In this document: piece by piece, positions 32,085-41,266 of the stretch | Layout of the letters: the number at the start of each line of letters is the position of its first letter | Position numbering within the stretch: the first letter of the stretch is position 1 | Source of the DNA: JAXLXE01 sp046328115 | GTDB taxonomy: Bacteria > Chloroflexota > UBA6077 > JACCZL01 | Length of the DNA: 64,000 bases | Direction of reading: 5' to 3' | Assembly (NCBI GenBank): GCA_046328115.1 | Contig: JAXLXE010000001.1 | Location: forward strand, 1,116,001-1,180,000 | The notes under the pieces: generated by a model | Databases searched by the model: none | What the model saw: the letters and a program-made list of their open reading frames with translations, nothing else | Told to the model about the DNA's origin: nothing | Made by a program: the position numbers and the translations under genes

Positions 32085-33410
32085 GTGCGGTCTAGCGCCG
32101 CACGCTCGGCCATCGCCGCACTCGTCACCCTCGCGCTCGTCGCGCTCTTCGGTTGGCAGAGTGCCGATCCGCACGCCGCCGACTTCAAGTCCTTCTACTC
32201 CGCCGGCTACGCCGTGACCCACCCGGGCGTCCCGCTGTACGACGTGCCGGCTATCCAGACCGACCCTTTTGGCGAAGTGTTCAAGCTCCCGCCGCCCGCG
32301 GCCGTGCTCCTGGCCCCCCTGGGGGTGCTGGAGCTCCGGACGGCCCGGCTGGTCTGGCGGGTCGCGCTGGGCATCGCCTACTTCGGTGCAGCGCTCATGC
32401 TCTGCCGCACCTTCGGCGTGCGGCCGCTCTCGCTGGGCTGGGTGGCCACCGTGGCCGCCTGGTCCGTCTTCGCACCGGCCCAGGTGGCCATCGGCGAAGG
32501 ACAGTGGGATCCGCTGCTGCTGCTAGCCCTGACGATGGCAGCCTGCGCGCTTGCGAGCGGTCATGGCGCGCTTGCCGCCTTGGCCATTGGCGCCGCGGGG
32601 GCCGTGAAGCTGTACCCGCTAGCCGTGGCGGCCATATTCCTGGCACGCTGGCAGTGGCGCAACGCTGTCCTGGTCATGGTCACGGCGTTGGGGCTGGTAG
32701 CACTATCTGTCACGATTGTGGGTGTTGACGCGCTGCGTGACTACACCACCGGCGTTTTGCCTGCCACGGGCGCCATTACGCCGTACGTTGACAACCAGGC
32801 CATCGGCGGAGTCCTGGCTCGCCTGCTGATGGATGATGTGCGCCCCATCGCGCTGCGCGAGTGGGGCGGGCTAGACGCGAGCGTCAAGCTGCTCGCCGTC
32901 GCGGCGATCGGCGCGGCCACGCTCCTGGTCGCGTGGCGCCGGCCTACGGATGCACTGGGCGCCGCCACCGGTCTCAGCCTGTTCGTCCCCCTGTGCATCA
33001 CGTTCATTCCGGCCGGCTGGACGCACTACCACACGCTGCTGCTGCTACCCTGCTTCCTGCTGACGTTGCACGCACGGAGACACGTCCCCGCGGTGTCGCT
33101 GCAGGCGCTGCTCCTCGCCCTCTGCTTCCTGGTATCGGCGGCACCCGGGCCGGCCGTGCTGATCGGCGAGGACGTGGATCGCGCGCTCTGGCAGCGCAGT
33201 CGCTCAGCCAGCGCAAATGCCGCGGTACTGAGTCAATTCCCCGGGCCGGCGTGGCGGCTGCTACTGTCTTACAAGACGGGATCTGCACTGCTCCTCACCG
33301 CGCTGGTGGCCTGGCGCATCGCGCAGACTGCGCCCCGCGCGTCAGCAGACGAGCGTCGGTCAACAACGGCGATTGCGCCGCCTGCATCGCCCCTGAGAGT
33401 CTCCGGTTGA
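32085..33410 (+). CDS. DUF2029/GT87-family polyprenyl glycosyltransferase-like protein
   Basis: A 441-residue protein from GTG 32085. DUF2029 (GT87) proteins include mycobacterial alpha-mannosyltransferases that use polyprenyl-phosphate-mannose. The characteristic region is visible: DFKSFYSAGYAVTHPGVPLYD in the first loop, with an acidic residue near the membrane, FKLPPPAAVLLAPLG, then VAIGEGQWDPLLLLALTMAA and GAAGAVKLYPLAVAAIFLARW. About ten TM helices are predicted. It overlaps the next start (TTGA at 33407). It is more diverged from the two other GT87-type genes in the block (33407 and 38810) than those are from each other. Confidence 0.82.
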   Translation: MRSSAARSAIAALVTLALVALFGWQSADPHAADFKSFYSAGYAVTHPGVPLYDVPAIQTDPFGEVFKLPPPAAVLLAPLGVLELRTARLVWRVALGIAYFGAALMLCRTFGVRPLSLGWVATVAAWSVFAPAQVAIGEGQWDPLLLLALTMAACALASGHGALAALAIGAAGAVKLYPLAVAAIFLARWQWRNAVLVMVTALGLVALSVTIVGVDALRDYTTGVLPATGAITPYVDNQAIGGVLARLLMDDVRPIALREWGGLDASVKLLAVAAIGAATLLVAWRRPTDALGAATGLSLFVPLCITFIPAGWTHYHTLLLLPCFLLTLHARRHVPAVSLQALLLALCFLVSAAPGPAVLIGEDVDRALWQRSRSASANAAVLSQFPGPAWRLLLSYKTGSALLLTALVAWRIAQTAPRASADERRSTTAIAPPASPLRVSG

Positions 33411-34657
33411 GGAGTTGGCTCAGCCGCCGGCTGCCATGGGTCATCGCGGTGGGCGCGGTTGCCGGGGCCTTTCAACTGGTGCAGATCGCCCAGCGGAGCC
33501 CCTACGTCTGGCACGACTTCACCCAGGACCACGTTGCCGTCCGCGAGGCGTTCGCCGGCCGCAACCCATATCTGCCCCAGAACAGCCGCATCGCCGAGTT
33601 GTTCGGCAAAGGCCCGCCGGAGAAGGAGCCCGCGTACAGCTTCCACCCGCCCACCACCCTGGTGTTCTTCGTCCCGCTGGTGGCACTGGATTACCGCGAC
33701 GCGTTCGTGGCGTGGATGGTGGTGAGCGCGGCCGCGATGGGGTGGATCGGGTACGTGGTGCTGGTTGCGTTGGGCCAGCCAGGTCGACCGTGGCTGGCGG
33801 CGGGACTGGGGCTCACCCTGGTCAACGTGTGGCCCCTCCGCGAGAACTTCATCGAGGGTCAGCTCAACGTCGTAGTCGCCGCCGCAATCGCCGCGTACTG
33901 GCTGGGGCTGCGCAGGGGGGCTCCGGCGCTGTCTGGCATCGCGCTAGCGGCGGCCGTGGCCCTGAAGCCGCTGGCCGCCGTGTTCGTCCTCTACGCCTTC
34001 TGGCGGCTCCAGATCAAGGTCCTGGCCTGGTCCGCGGTGGCAATGGCCCTGTTCGCGGTCGCGGGAGTAGCTTTGGCAGGACTCGAGGGCACCGCCACGT
34101 ACGTCTCCACGGCGTACCCCCTGCACGCGGCGTTGTGGCCTGGATACCACGACAATGCTTCTCCGGAGGGCCTGTTCACGCGGCTATTCGGCCCCACGCC
34201 CTGGAAGCCCTGGCCGCTCTTCCCGGTGGCCGGCCTCGCCTGGATCCTGACGCTGGCAACCTGGGGACTGGCGCTGGCGCTGCTGTTTGCATGCCTGGGG
34301 CGGGGCAGGCCCGAGGACGAGCGGCTGGACGCCGAGCTCGCCGCGCTGGGGTGCACCATGCTGCTGGTCACGCCCATCATCTGGCCGCATTATTACGTCG
34401 TGCTCGTGGCTCCGCTCGCCGTGCTGACCGCACAGGCGGTGCGCCGCGTCGATCGCGTGGGGCTGGCCATCCTGCTCGTCTCAGTCTTGATCCTGATGAT
34501 CCCGCGCAACGAGCTGACGCCGCGACTGCTCGGGACCATTCACCTGCCCGCGCTCATCGCCATCTACGTTCAGTCACTGCGGGCGCTCCGGGCAGCTCAT
34601 GCGGACCGCGGCGCGCCACGGCGGTCAGCCCAATCGGCGCTCGCCAGAGCCTTGTGA
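33407..34657 (+). CDS. DUF2029/GT87-family glycosyltransferase-like protein
   Basis: I chose TTG 33407, which overlaps the preceding TGA; the frame is open much further upstream, but that part is an out-of-frame reading of the previous gene. The 416-residue product has HDFTQDHVAVREAFAGRNPY in the first loop, YSFHPPTTLVFFVPL, WPLRENFIEGQLNVVVAA, ALKPLAAVFVLYAFW and VTPIIWPHYYVVLVAPLAV. These are GT87 hallmarks shared almost segment for segment with the 38810 gene, indicating a duplication within the cluster. Predicted polytopic enzyme using a polyprenyl-phosphate sugar. The next gene starts at GTG 34654, inside the stop. Confidence 0.82.
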   Translation: MRSWLSRRLPWVIAVGAVAGAFQLVQIAQRSPYVWHDFTQDHVAVREAFAGRNPYLPQNSRIAELFGKGPPEKEPAYSFHPPTTLVFFVPLVALDYRDAFVAWMVVSAAAMGWIGYVVLVALGQPGRPWLAAGLGLTLVNVWPLRENFIEGQLNVVVAAAIAAYWLGLRRGAPALSGIALAAAVALKPLAAVFVLYAFWRLQIKVLAWSAVAMALFAVAGVALAGLEGTATYVSTAYPLHAALWPGYHDNASPEGLFTRLFGPTPWKPWPLFPVAGLAWILTLATWGLALALLFACLGRGRPEDERLDAELAALGCTMLLVTPIIWPHYYVVLVAPLAVLTAQAVRRVDRVGLAILLVSVLILMIPRNELTPRLLGTIHLPALIAIYVQSLRALRAAHADRGAPRRSAQSALARAL

Positions 34658-37272
34658 GGGCATCGCTGCCAGCCGTCTCACGCGTCTCGAAAGACCTGTT
34701 GGCCCTGTTCGTGCTGGTCATCGGGGCTCTGCCCGCCGTGGGCCCCCTGCTCCAGGATGGCGTCCCCGCTACTCACGACGGCCACCTGCACGTCCAACGC
34801 CTCATCGCCCTGGATGAGCTAAACGCCCAGAGCGTGCTCCTGGCCCGGTGGCTGCCGTCCGTGTCGTACGGGCTGGGCGCACCCGTCTTCAACTACTACG
34901 CCCCGCTGGCATACCTGCCCGCCCTCACTATTCGCGCGCTGGGGGCGGACCTGGCCACAAGCTACAAGCTGGCGTTCGGACTGCCCATGGTGCTGTCCGG
35001 CTTGGCGGGCTACGCGCTGGCCAGGGTCTGGACCGATCGCGTGTCCGCCATCGCCGCCGGCCTGGTGCTGGCCTACGCCCCGTATCAGCTCGTCAACGTC
35101 TACGTCCGTGGTGCGCTGGCCGAGGCCGCGGCGGCACCACTGCTGGCCGCCGTAGCGGCGACGACCGTCGCGACGATCCGAACAAGCGGCACGCGCTGGC
35201 TGATCGCTCACGCGGCCGCTATGGGCGCGCTCGTGCTAACCCACAACATCACCGCACTGGTGGCCGTGCCCATGTTCGCGACGATCGCCCTGGCGGTCAC
35301 CTTCGGCACACCGGACCTGATGGCCAGACGGTCGCTGGCCCGTTTCGCCACGGCGACCGGGCTTGGCGTCGCGCTGGCCGGCGCCTACTGGCTTCCCGCG
35401 CTGGCGGAGCGTTCGCTGGTCCACATCCAGGCCGCCATCGAGCCCGAGCTGTTCGCGAGCTTCTTCCTGGCTGCGCAGCCGTGGGCCCAGACATCGTTCT
35501 CCTACGACTACCTGCAGCCGGTGAGCAGCGTCTCGGGTACGGACATCTATTGGCCGAGGATGGGTCTGGCCCAGCTCGGCCTGTTCCTGATCGCGGGCAT
35601 TGTGGCGGCCGCGCGACGCCGCACCCGCGCTACCGCGTGCTGGGCGCTCGCCATCGGTCTGGCGTCCATCGCGCTGCAGCTCGCACCCACCCGCGCGCTC
35701 TACGAGATCGTGCCGCTGGCGGCGTTCATCCAGTTCCCCTGGCGGCTGCTGGCCGTATTCGGCCTCGCAACCGCACTGCTCACGGCGCTCGCCATCAACG
35801 CTGCACCATCCGCCCCGGGTGCCCGACCGGCGCTCGTCGCTGGTGTGGTGGCATGCTCCGCGGCCACGTCTCTCTGGCAGCTCAATCCGAGCAGAGACCT
35901 GATCGACCCAAGCGCACTCACTCCGGAGACCATCACGCGCATCGAGCTTGGTGGTATGGGGGTGGGCACCACGCACGGTGGCGAGTACCTGGCCGCCTCC
36001 ACTCCGGCTGCCAACGCAACCAGACTGTGGAAAGACCTGCGCGATCTGGACACCGCGCGCGGGCACGCCGAGCCGCCCGTTGGCCTCGCGGTGGAGTCGC
36101 TCTCCTGGTCGACGGAGGCGCTGCGCACCAGCGTGACCGCCTCGGCGCCAGAGAGATTGACGATTCGTCAGAGTCGTTTCGAGGGGTGGCAGATCCTCGT
36201 GGATGGTGTGGACGCGCCGCCGGCACGGGGGCCTCGAATCGGACAACTCGCGGTCCTACTCTCGCCGGGGGCCCACGACGTGGAGTTTCGATTTGGGTGG
36301 ACAGCGTGGCGGATCGCTGGAGTCGCGGTGACTGGCGTGGCCATCGCCGGCTGCGTGTTCCTGGTGCGTCCGCGTCGTTCGCTGACTACCCTTGTACTGG
36401 CGGGCGCCCTCCTGCTGGCGTCCGGCTGCCTCCGCGTGACTGGCTCGCCGGACGTGCCGGTGCGCGACGAGCCGTCCGCGGAGATCAGGCTGCTCGGCGT
36501 GCGTGCCGACACCAGCAGCGTCCACCGGGACGGCCGAGCGACCCTCTACCTCCACTGGCTGGCCACCGCGGCCCCGCGCGAACAGGTCACCGTGTGGGTG
36601 GGTCCGGTTGACGAGCGGTACGGTGCGCCGGGCCGCTGGGCGCACACACTGCTGGTGCGCACCTGGGAGCGTGGCGAGCTTGTCACCACCCCCACCTCGG
36701 TCTGGCTGAGCCCCGGCGCGACGGGTGAGATCGCCATGCGCGCCACGCTCCGCCGCCCGGACGGCGCGCTGCTCCGCGAGATCGAGCTCCCACCGCTCCG
36801 CATTGAGAGACCCAGCACCTCATCCGCCCGACCCACCGTCAACAGCGAGGACCGTCCGCTCCCGACGGCACAGATCGATCGCGTCATCGTGGACGGGCGG
36901 GAGGCCAGCCGCCTGACACCGGGCGCAATCGTAGACGTTGACCTGAGCCTGGCAGTCGCTCGCCCGGCCACGAGCGACTTGCTGGCCGCTATCGAGCTGA
37001 CCTCGCCGCGGGGAGGGCAGCGCTCGGAGCTCGCCACGCTTGGGGGGTGGTACTCACCGCCGGCGTCCTGGCGGGCCGGGCAGGAGCTCCGCCAGCGGCT
37101 GCGGATGACGGTGAGCGATCAGATCGGTGGGGGAGACGTGGAGCTGAGCGTGCTCGTCTACAGCGCACCGTTTGACTGGTCCGGCCTGGCGCCGTACAGC
37201 CAGTTCGCGCCCCGAGCACGCGGCGAACCAGAGCTGCGGCTGGTCTTTCCAGCCAGATTCAGCACGCCGTGA
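34654..37272 (+). CDS. Large polytopic membrane protein, PTPS-related/GT-C-like
   Basis: GTG 34654 overlaps the previous stop (GTGA); this gives 872 residues. The frame is open upstream only as a shadow of the previous gene. The N-terminal ~500 residues are membrane-embedded, with THDGHLHVQRLIALDEL in the first loop (His/Asp-rich motif), YGLGAPVFNYYAPLAYLP and LTHNITALVAVPMF. This resembles the family annotated as 6-pyruvoyl-tetrahydropterin-synthase-related membrane proteins, which have a GT-C-like fold rather than PTPS activity. A soluble domain follows, then a lipobox-like LLASGC at about residue 590 and a C-terminal ~280-residue beta-rich extracytoplasmic part. It could be an assembly or transfer factor for the glycan made by the neighbours (inference). 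Confidence 0.75.
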   Translation: MRASLPAVSRVSKDLLALFVLVIGALPAVGPLLQDGVPATHDGHLHVQRLIALDELNAQSVLLARWLPSVSYGLGAPVFNYYAPLAYLPALTIRALGADLATSYKLAFGLPMVLSGLAGYALARVWTDRVSAIAAGLVLAYAPYQLVNVYVRGALAEAAAAPLLAAVAATTVATIRTSGTRWLIAHAAAMGALVLTHNITALVAVPMFATIALAVTFGTPDLMARRSLARFATATGLGVALAGAYWLPALAERSLVHIQAAIEPELFASFFLAAQPWAQTSFSYDYLQPVSSVSGTDIYWPRMGLAQLGLFLIAGIVAAARRRTRATACWALAIGLASIALQLAPTRALYEIVPLAAFIQFPWRLLAVFGLATALLTALAINAAPSAPGARPALVAGVVACSAATSLWQLNPSRDLIDPSALTPETITRIELGGMGVGTTHGGEYLAASTPAANATRLWKDLRDLDTARGHAEPPVGLAVESLSWSTEALRTSVTASAPERLTIRQSRFEGWQILVDGVDAPPARGPRIGQLAVLLSPGAHDVEFRFGWTAWRIAGVAVTGVAIAGCVFLVRPRRSLTTLVLAGALLLASGCLRVTGSPDVPVRDEPSAEIRLLGVRADTSSVHRDGRATLYLHWLATAAPREQVTVWVGPVDERYGAPGRWAHTLLVRTWERGELVTTPTSVWLSPGATGEIAMRATLRRPDGALLREIELPPLRIERPSTSSARPTVNSEDRPLPTAQIDRVIVDGREASRLTPGAIVDVDLSLAVARPATSDLLAAIELTSPRGGQRSELATLGGWYSPPASWRAGQELRQRLRMTVSDQIGGGDVELSVLVYSAPFDWSGLAPYSQFAPRARGEPELRLVFPARFSTP

Positions 37273-38813
37273 ATCGGGCGCTGCTGGGCACCGTCGTCGT
37301 CACGTCGGCCGTGGCCGCCGCCTTCCGTCTTCCGCTGCTGGACGGTATCCCAGGCGGCCTGTTCATCGACGAGGCTTCGCGCGGGTACGACGCCTACGCG
37401 CTGCTGCGCACGGGAGCGGACCAGTACGGCGTGCGCTGGCCCATCTTCCCGGAGGGCCTGGACGACTACACGCCCGCGCTCTACACGCTGCTCGTAATAC
37501 CCGCCGTCGCCACGCTGGGACTGACCGAGCTGGCCGTGCGCCTGCCCGCGGCACTCGCTGGGACGATCACCGTGGCACTGTGCACCGTGCTGGCACACCG
37601 CTGGTTCGGCTCGACGGCCGGCCTCGTCAGTGGGCTGCTGCTGGCGATCTCCCCGTGGCACATTCTGCCCAGCCGAACGGGTACGGAATGGGTTCTGCTG
37701 CCGGCGCTGGTCACGGCTGGTGTGCTCCTGCTTGACCTGGCACGGACCAGGCCACCCCTCCTCCTGGCCGCCGGCGCCGCCATGGCCACCGCGCTCTACA
37801 GCTATGCGTTCGCGCGGCTGCTCGTGCCGCTGCTCCTCGCGGGCTGGGTCGTCGCTGAGTGGCGCACGGTCAGGCGGTCACCCGTCTTCGGACTGAGCGG
37901 GCTGGGCATCGTTCTCGCCGCGGCCGGGCCCCTCGTGGCCTTCTCCGCCACGGAGGCCGGCCAGGCGCGTGCACGGACCGTGATTCCCATAGAGAGGCTG
38001 GGCATACCAGGCCTCGTCCCGTACGCCCTTGCCAATCTCTTCTCGTACTTTGACCCGCGGTTTCTGCTGCTAGGCACGGAACCGACCTTCCACCATCACG
38101 TCGCCGGCCAGGGGCCGGTCTTGCCCATTGTGTTCGCGCTGGCGCTCGTGGGGCTGGTCTGGGCGACGCGATCGCGAAGCGTCGCGGCCGGCTTCACCAT
38201 CTTCTGGCTAGCCGCCGCTCCGCTGGCAAGCGCCCTGCACCGGGAGAGCCCGAGCTCGGCGCTCCTGCTGGGCGCCATCCCCTCCTGGCACCTGCTGGGT
38301 GGCGCCGGCGGCGCGGCCTTGCTCGCCTGGACCCGCGGGTGGTGCCGCACGGCCGTCGCCGTCGCGATCGTGGGCGGACTGCTGCTAAGCGGCGCATCGA
38401 GCGCCCGCGAGCTGTTCTTCCGCTACCCGGTTTACTCCGCGCCGGACTGGATGCACGGCGCGCGCGCGGCCGTCGCAAACGCCGAATCACGCCGCGCCAG
38501 CTACGACGGCGTGCTGGTCAGTGATCGTCTGGCCGGCGTACACCTCCTCGTGCTCTTCTACACGCGAGCAGACCCATCGACCTACCAGGCCAACCCCATC
38601 CACGTACGCCAGCCCAACGTCCGTTCGCGCGGGGGATTCGGCGGCTATACCTTCGGTAGGCTGGAGGATCTGCTTGGCAGGCCCGGTCGATTCCTCGTCT
38701 GGGCCACTGCGGAGGACCTGCCGCGCATCACGAACCGGGTCCGCGTCCTGGATGAAATCCACTATCCAGACGGGACGCTGGCGCACGCGATCGCCGAGAC
38801 CAGCCAGCCGTGA
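37269..38813 (+). CDS. GT-C fold glycosyltransferase (PMT_2/GT39-like)
   Basis: A 514-residue protein; GTG 37269 overlaps the preceding TGA. The first loop has GGLFIDEASRGYDAYALLRT, the classical Asp-Glu motif of the PMT_2 family, and EGLDDYTPALYTLLVIPAVA downstream. About ten TM helices, then a soluble tail of ~130 residues with the sequence VLVSDRLAGVHLLVLFYTRAD. Predicted to transfer a sugar from polyprenyl phosphate on the outer face of the membrane. Its stop overlaps the next start. Confidence 0.84.
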   Translation: MNRALLGTVVVTSAVAAAFRLPLLDGIPGGLFIDEASRGYDAYALLRTGADQYGVRWPIFPEGLDDYTPALYTLLVIPAVATLGLTELAVRLPAALAGTITVALCTVLAHRWFGSTAGLVSGLLLAISPWHILPSRTGTEWVLLPALVTAGVLLLDLARTRPPLLLAAGAAMATALYSYAFARLLVPLLLAGWVVAEWRTVRRSPVFGLSGLGIVLAAAGPLVAFSATEAGQARARTVIPIERLGIPGLVPYALANLFSYFDPRFLLLGTEPTFHHHVAGQGPVLPIVFALALVGLVWATRSRSVAAGFTIFWLAAAPLASALHRESPSSALLLGAIPSWHLLGGAGGAALLAWTRGWCRTAVAVAIVGGLLLSGASSARELFFRYPVYSAPDWMHGARAAVANAESRRASYDGVLVSDRLAGVHLLVLFYTRADPSTYQANPIHVRQPNVRSRGGFGGYTFGRLEDLLGRPGRFLVWATAEDLPRITNRVRVLDEIHYPDGTLAHAIAETSQP

Positions 38814-40045
38814 GGCCCGCGCTGTACTGGGCTCTCGCGTGCGTGCTGGCCGCCCTTGGACTGTGGCAGACCGTCACGGCCTGGTTGGAAGGCGTGAGCA
38901 GCGGGCACGATTTTGTCCAGGACTACGCGGCCGTCCGTGCAATTGCAGAGGGACGAAACCCGTACGAGCCGTACAATCGGATCACCCAGGAGCTGTTCGG
39001 AGGCCCGCCGCACAGAGGCAACCTGTACAGCTTCCACGCGCCGTCTTCCCTGCCGTTCTTCCTGCCGCTGCTCCCGCTCCTGCCATTCGGCTACGGCTTT
39101 GCGTTCGTCACCTGGGGAGTGGCCTCGCTGGCGGCGCTGGCGGGTGTCTGCGTCCTCACAGGTCGCCAGATCGGAATCCGCCGCTGGGCGGCCGTTGGGG
39201 CGCTGCTCGCCTTGGCACTGGCCGCGCTGCCGCCGATCCGCGAGAACTTTATTGAAGGTCAGCTCAACGTTATCGTCACCCTGGGCATGGTGGGGGCGTG
39301 GGCGCTTCATCGCGCGTCGCGAGACGTGGCGGCAGGAATCGCGCTCGGCGCCGCATTCGCGCTCAAGCCGATCCCTGGTCTGTTCTTCGTGTACTTCGCG
39401 GTGCGGGGTCGGTTCCGCCTGCTCGCCGCGGCCCTGGCGACACTTGCCGCGTGCTCATTGCTGGGCCTCGCGCTCGCCGGGGTGGACGGCGCCTGGATGT
39501 GGGCCACAGTGAACTACCCGGACCACGCCGCGATCTGGCCAGGCTACCCGGACAACGGCTCGCTACGCGGCTTCTTCACCCGCCTGTTCGGTCCGATCCC
39601 ACGCGGTGCGTGGCTCCGTCCACCGTATCCCACGGAGGGGCTCTCGACGGTGTTATGGGTGCTTGCATCGGGTTGCTGCGCGCTCGTGGCCTGGCTGGCC
39701 ACCCGACAACCGCGCGGTCGCCCCGCGGACGTTGACGCCGAGATCGTGGCGCTGTTTCCCCTGACCCTGCTGGTGACGCCAATCATCTGGCCGCACTACT
39801 ACGTAGTGCTCATCCCACCCCTGATGATCACCGTCTCGCGGTTGATGGACGCGAGGCGAGAGAATCGACGCCGCCTCATGCTGCCCGCGGTGCTGCTGGC
39901 AGCCGCGCTGGCGGTCCTCGCGCCGGCCCATTACGTGGAGCCGTATCGCGGCGACGGGGGCTGGCAGCTCATCGCCCTGCTCCTCGTGTTCGGCGTCACC
40001 CTGTGGGTGTGCCGACCGGAGCGCGAATCAGCGCAAGGCGCCTAA
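38810..40045 (+). CDS. DUF2029/GT87-family glycosyltransferase-like protein (paralogue of 33407)
   Basis: A 411-residue protein; GTG 38810 overlaps the preceding TGA. It parallels the 33407 gene product: HDFVQDYAAVRAIAEGRNPY, YSFHAPSSLPFFLPLLPLL, LPPIRENFIEGQLNVIVTLG, ALKPIPGLFFVYFAV, IWPGYPDNGSLRGFFTRLFG and VTPIIWPHYYVVLIPPL. About ten TM helices. The shared motifs show a recent or selected duplication inside the cluster. The 3' end overlaps the 3' end of the minus-strand SGNH gene by 18 bp, so the two genes are convergent and share sequence. Confidence 0.85.
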   Translation: MRPALYWALACVLAALGLWQTVTAWLEGVSSGHDFVQDYAAVRAIAEGRNPYEPYNRITQELFGGPPHRGNLYSFHAPSSLPFFLPLLPLLPFGYGFAFVTWGVASLAALAGVCVLTGRQIGIRRWAAVGALLALALAALPPIRENFIEGQLNVIVTLGMVGAWALHRASRDVAAGIALGAAFALKPIPGLFFVYFAVRGRFRLLAAALATLAACSLLGLALAGVDGAWMWATVNYPDHAAIWPGYPDNGSLRGFFTRLFGPIPRGAWLRPPYPTEGLSTVLWVLASGCCALVAWLATRQPRGRPADVDAEIVALFPLTLLVTPIIWPHYYVVLIPPLMITVSRLMDARRENRRRLMLPAVLLAAALAVLAPAHYVEPYRGDGGWQLIALLLVFGVTLWVCRPERESAQGA

Positions 40046-41230
40046 CCCAACCAGGTAGCGGTATAGCTCAGCCGCGGCCAGGTCGTGGCCCGCCGCGGTC
40101 CAGTGCCCGTCCTCCGGGAAGTACACGTCTGACGCCGCCGGCACCGCGCGCATCGCCGGCAACAGGTCCAGTGTGGCGATCCCAGCCGCCGCCGTCACCG
40201 CCTGGATCCGACGGTTGGGTACTTCGCGGTCGTAGCGGCGCGCACGATCTGCTGCCTCGCCGCCCATCAACGACCGCCACGCCTCATCCGAGACCTGGTA
40301 GTTCGCCGGAGCCACGACGAGGACGAATCGGGCGCCCATCCGCTCCGCCGCGTCGCGCACGCGGGGGATCAGGCGCTCCGTCACCCACCAGGACTCCTGC
40401 CACTCCGCGGGCGGCTCGATCAAATAGGTCGGCCGGTTCTTGCCAATCTGCTGGTTCTCCTGGTCTCGCTGCTGCTCACGCAATGCGACGGTCTCGCCGA
40501 TCCCGTACAGCATCGACCACGAGCGCGCAGTTGACTTGGCACCCTCCCACGCATCGGACGCGGGCGCCACGATGGGGAGCAGCTTGAGGCCGCCTGAGCC
40601 GTCCGGGACAAAGAATGGGCGACGGCGCACATCGAGTTTGCGCTCGAGTGAGAGCGCGTATCCGTTGTCCGCGACATCGTTGTCCACGTAGTACACGAGG
40701 ACCACGACGTCAGGCGCGTACCGGACGCCCTCCTGCTCGAGGAATAGCAGCTCCTGGGCCGTACCGAAACCGGCGTTTCCCGCGTTGATGACCTGCACGT
40801 TGACGGTTCCGGCCAACTGAATCCTGGCCTCCAGCCGCTTTGCGATGGTCTGTTCCAGCGGGACCTGCGATCCCTCCACGATCGAATCACCGAGTAGCAG
40901 GACTCGCCTCACAGCCGCGGGCTTCTCGTACGGGATCTCCCGATCGCGAAGGCCGCGCGAGTTGATCTGGACGAACGACGTAAACTCACTGGTGTGGATC
41001 CAGGCGGTCGCGCCGGGACGATGGAAGAAGCCAAACGTGGGATGGTAGGTCTGAAACGTGGCGATCGTGGTGAGGTCGGCGATGCCCGGAACCCTCGGAC
41101 CTGCCACTCGCAGGCCGGCCTCGCACACGACGAATGCCAGGAGCAGACCCGCCAGGACCAAGCCGCTCCGCGCGGCAATCCGCCCGCCCACGCGGGATCC
41201 GCGTGGTCTAGATGCCTCAGCCGAGCTCAC
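40028..41230 (-). CDS. Membrane-anchored SGNH hydrolase (AlgX/AlgJ-like)
   Basis: A 400-residue protein from GTG 41230. There is a basic N-terminus, then one hydrophobic anchor (residues ~23-45), and an SGNH fold with LLLGDSIVEGSQV (nucleophile Ser in GDS), NAGNAGFGT (Gly/Asn block) and DGHWTAAGH (Asp-x-x-His variant with His). The family includes acetyl-esterases and AlgX-type O-acetyltransferases acting on exopolysaccharides in the cell envelope. Its position at the end of the glycosyltransferase block suggests it modifies the glycan (inference). The gene is divergent from 41267 over a 36-bp gap. Confidence 0.8.
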   Translation of the reverse strand: MSSAEASRPRGSRVGGRIAARSGLVLAGLLLAFVVCEAGLRVAGPRVPGIADLTTIATFQTYHPTFGFFHRPGATAWIHTSEFTSFVQINSRGLRDREIPYEKPAAVRRVLLLGDSIVEGSQVPLEQTIAKRLEARIQLAGTVNVQVINAGNAGFGTAQELLFLEQEGVRYAPDVVVLVYYVDNDVADNGYALSLERKLDVRRRPFFVPDGSGGLKLLPIVAPASDAWEGAKSTARSWSMLYGIGETVALREQQRDQENQQIGKNRPTYLIEPPAEWQESWWVTERLIPRVRDAAERMGARFVLVVAPANYQVSDEAWRSLMGGEAADRARRYDREVPNRRIQAVTAAAGIATLDLLPAMRAVPAASDVYFPEDGHWTAAGHDLAAAELYRYLVGLGALR

Positions 41231-41266
41231 GGCGAAATGGTATCAAGGGGCCGGTAAGGCACGACC

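Noticed and set aside
32861..33406. Upstream extension of the second GT87-type gene
   Set aside because: The extension overlaps the preceding GT87 gene in another frame and lacks hydrophobic segments; TTG 33407 fits the coupling pattern.
33415..34653. Upstream extension of the PTPS-related gene
   Set aside because: It overlaps the preceding gene in another frame, reads as Arg/Gly-rich shadow and has no TM helices; GTG 34654 overlaps the previous stop.
34654..37272. 6-pyruvoyl-tetrahydropterin synthase activity for the large membrane protein
   Set aside because: The family name is historical; the sequence is a polytopic membrane protein without PTPS zinc-binding histidines.
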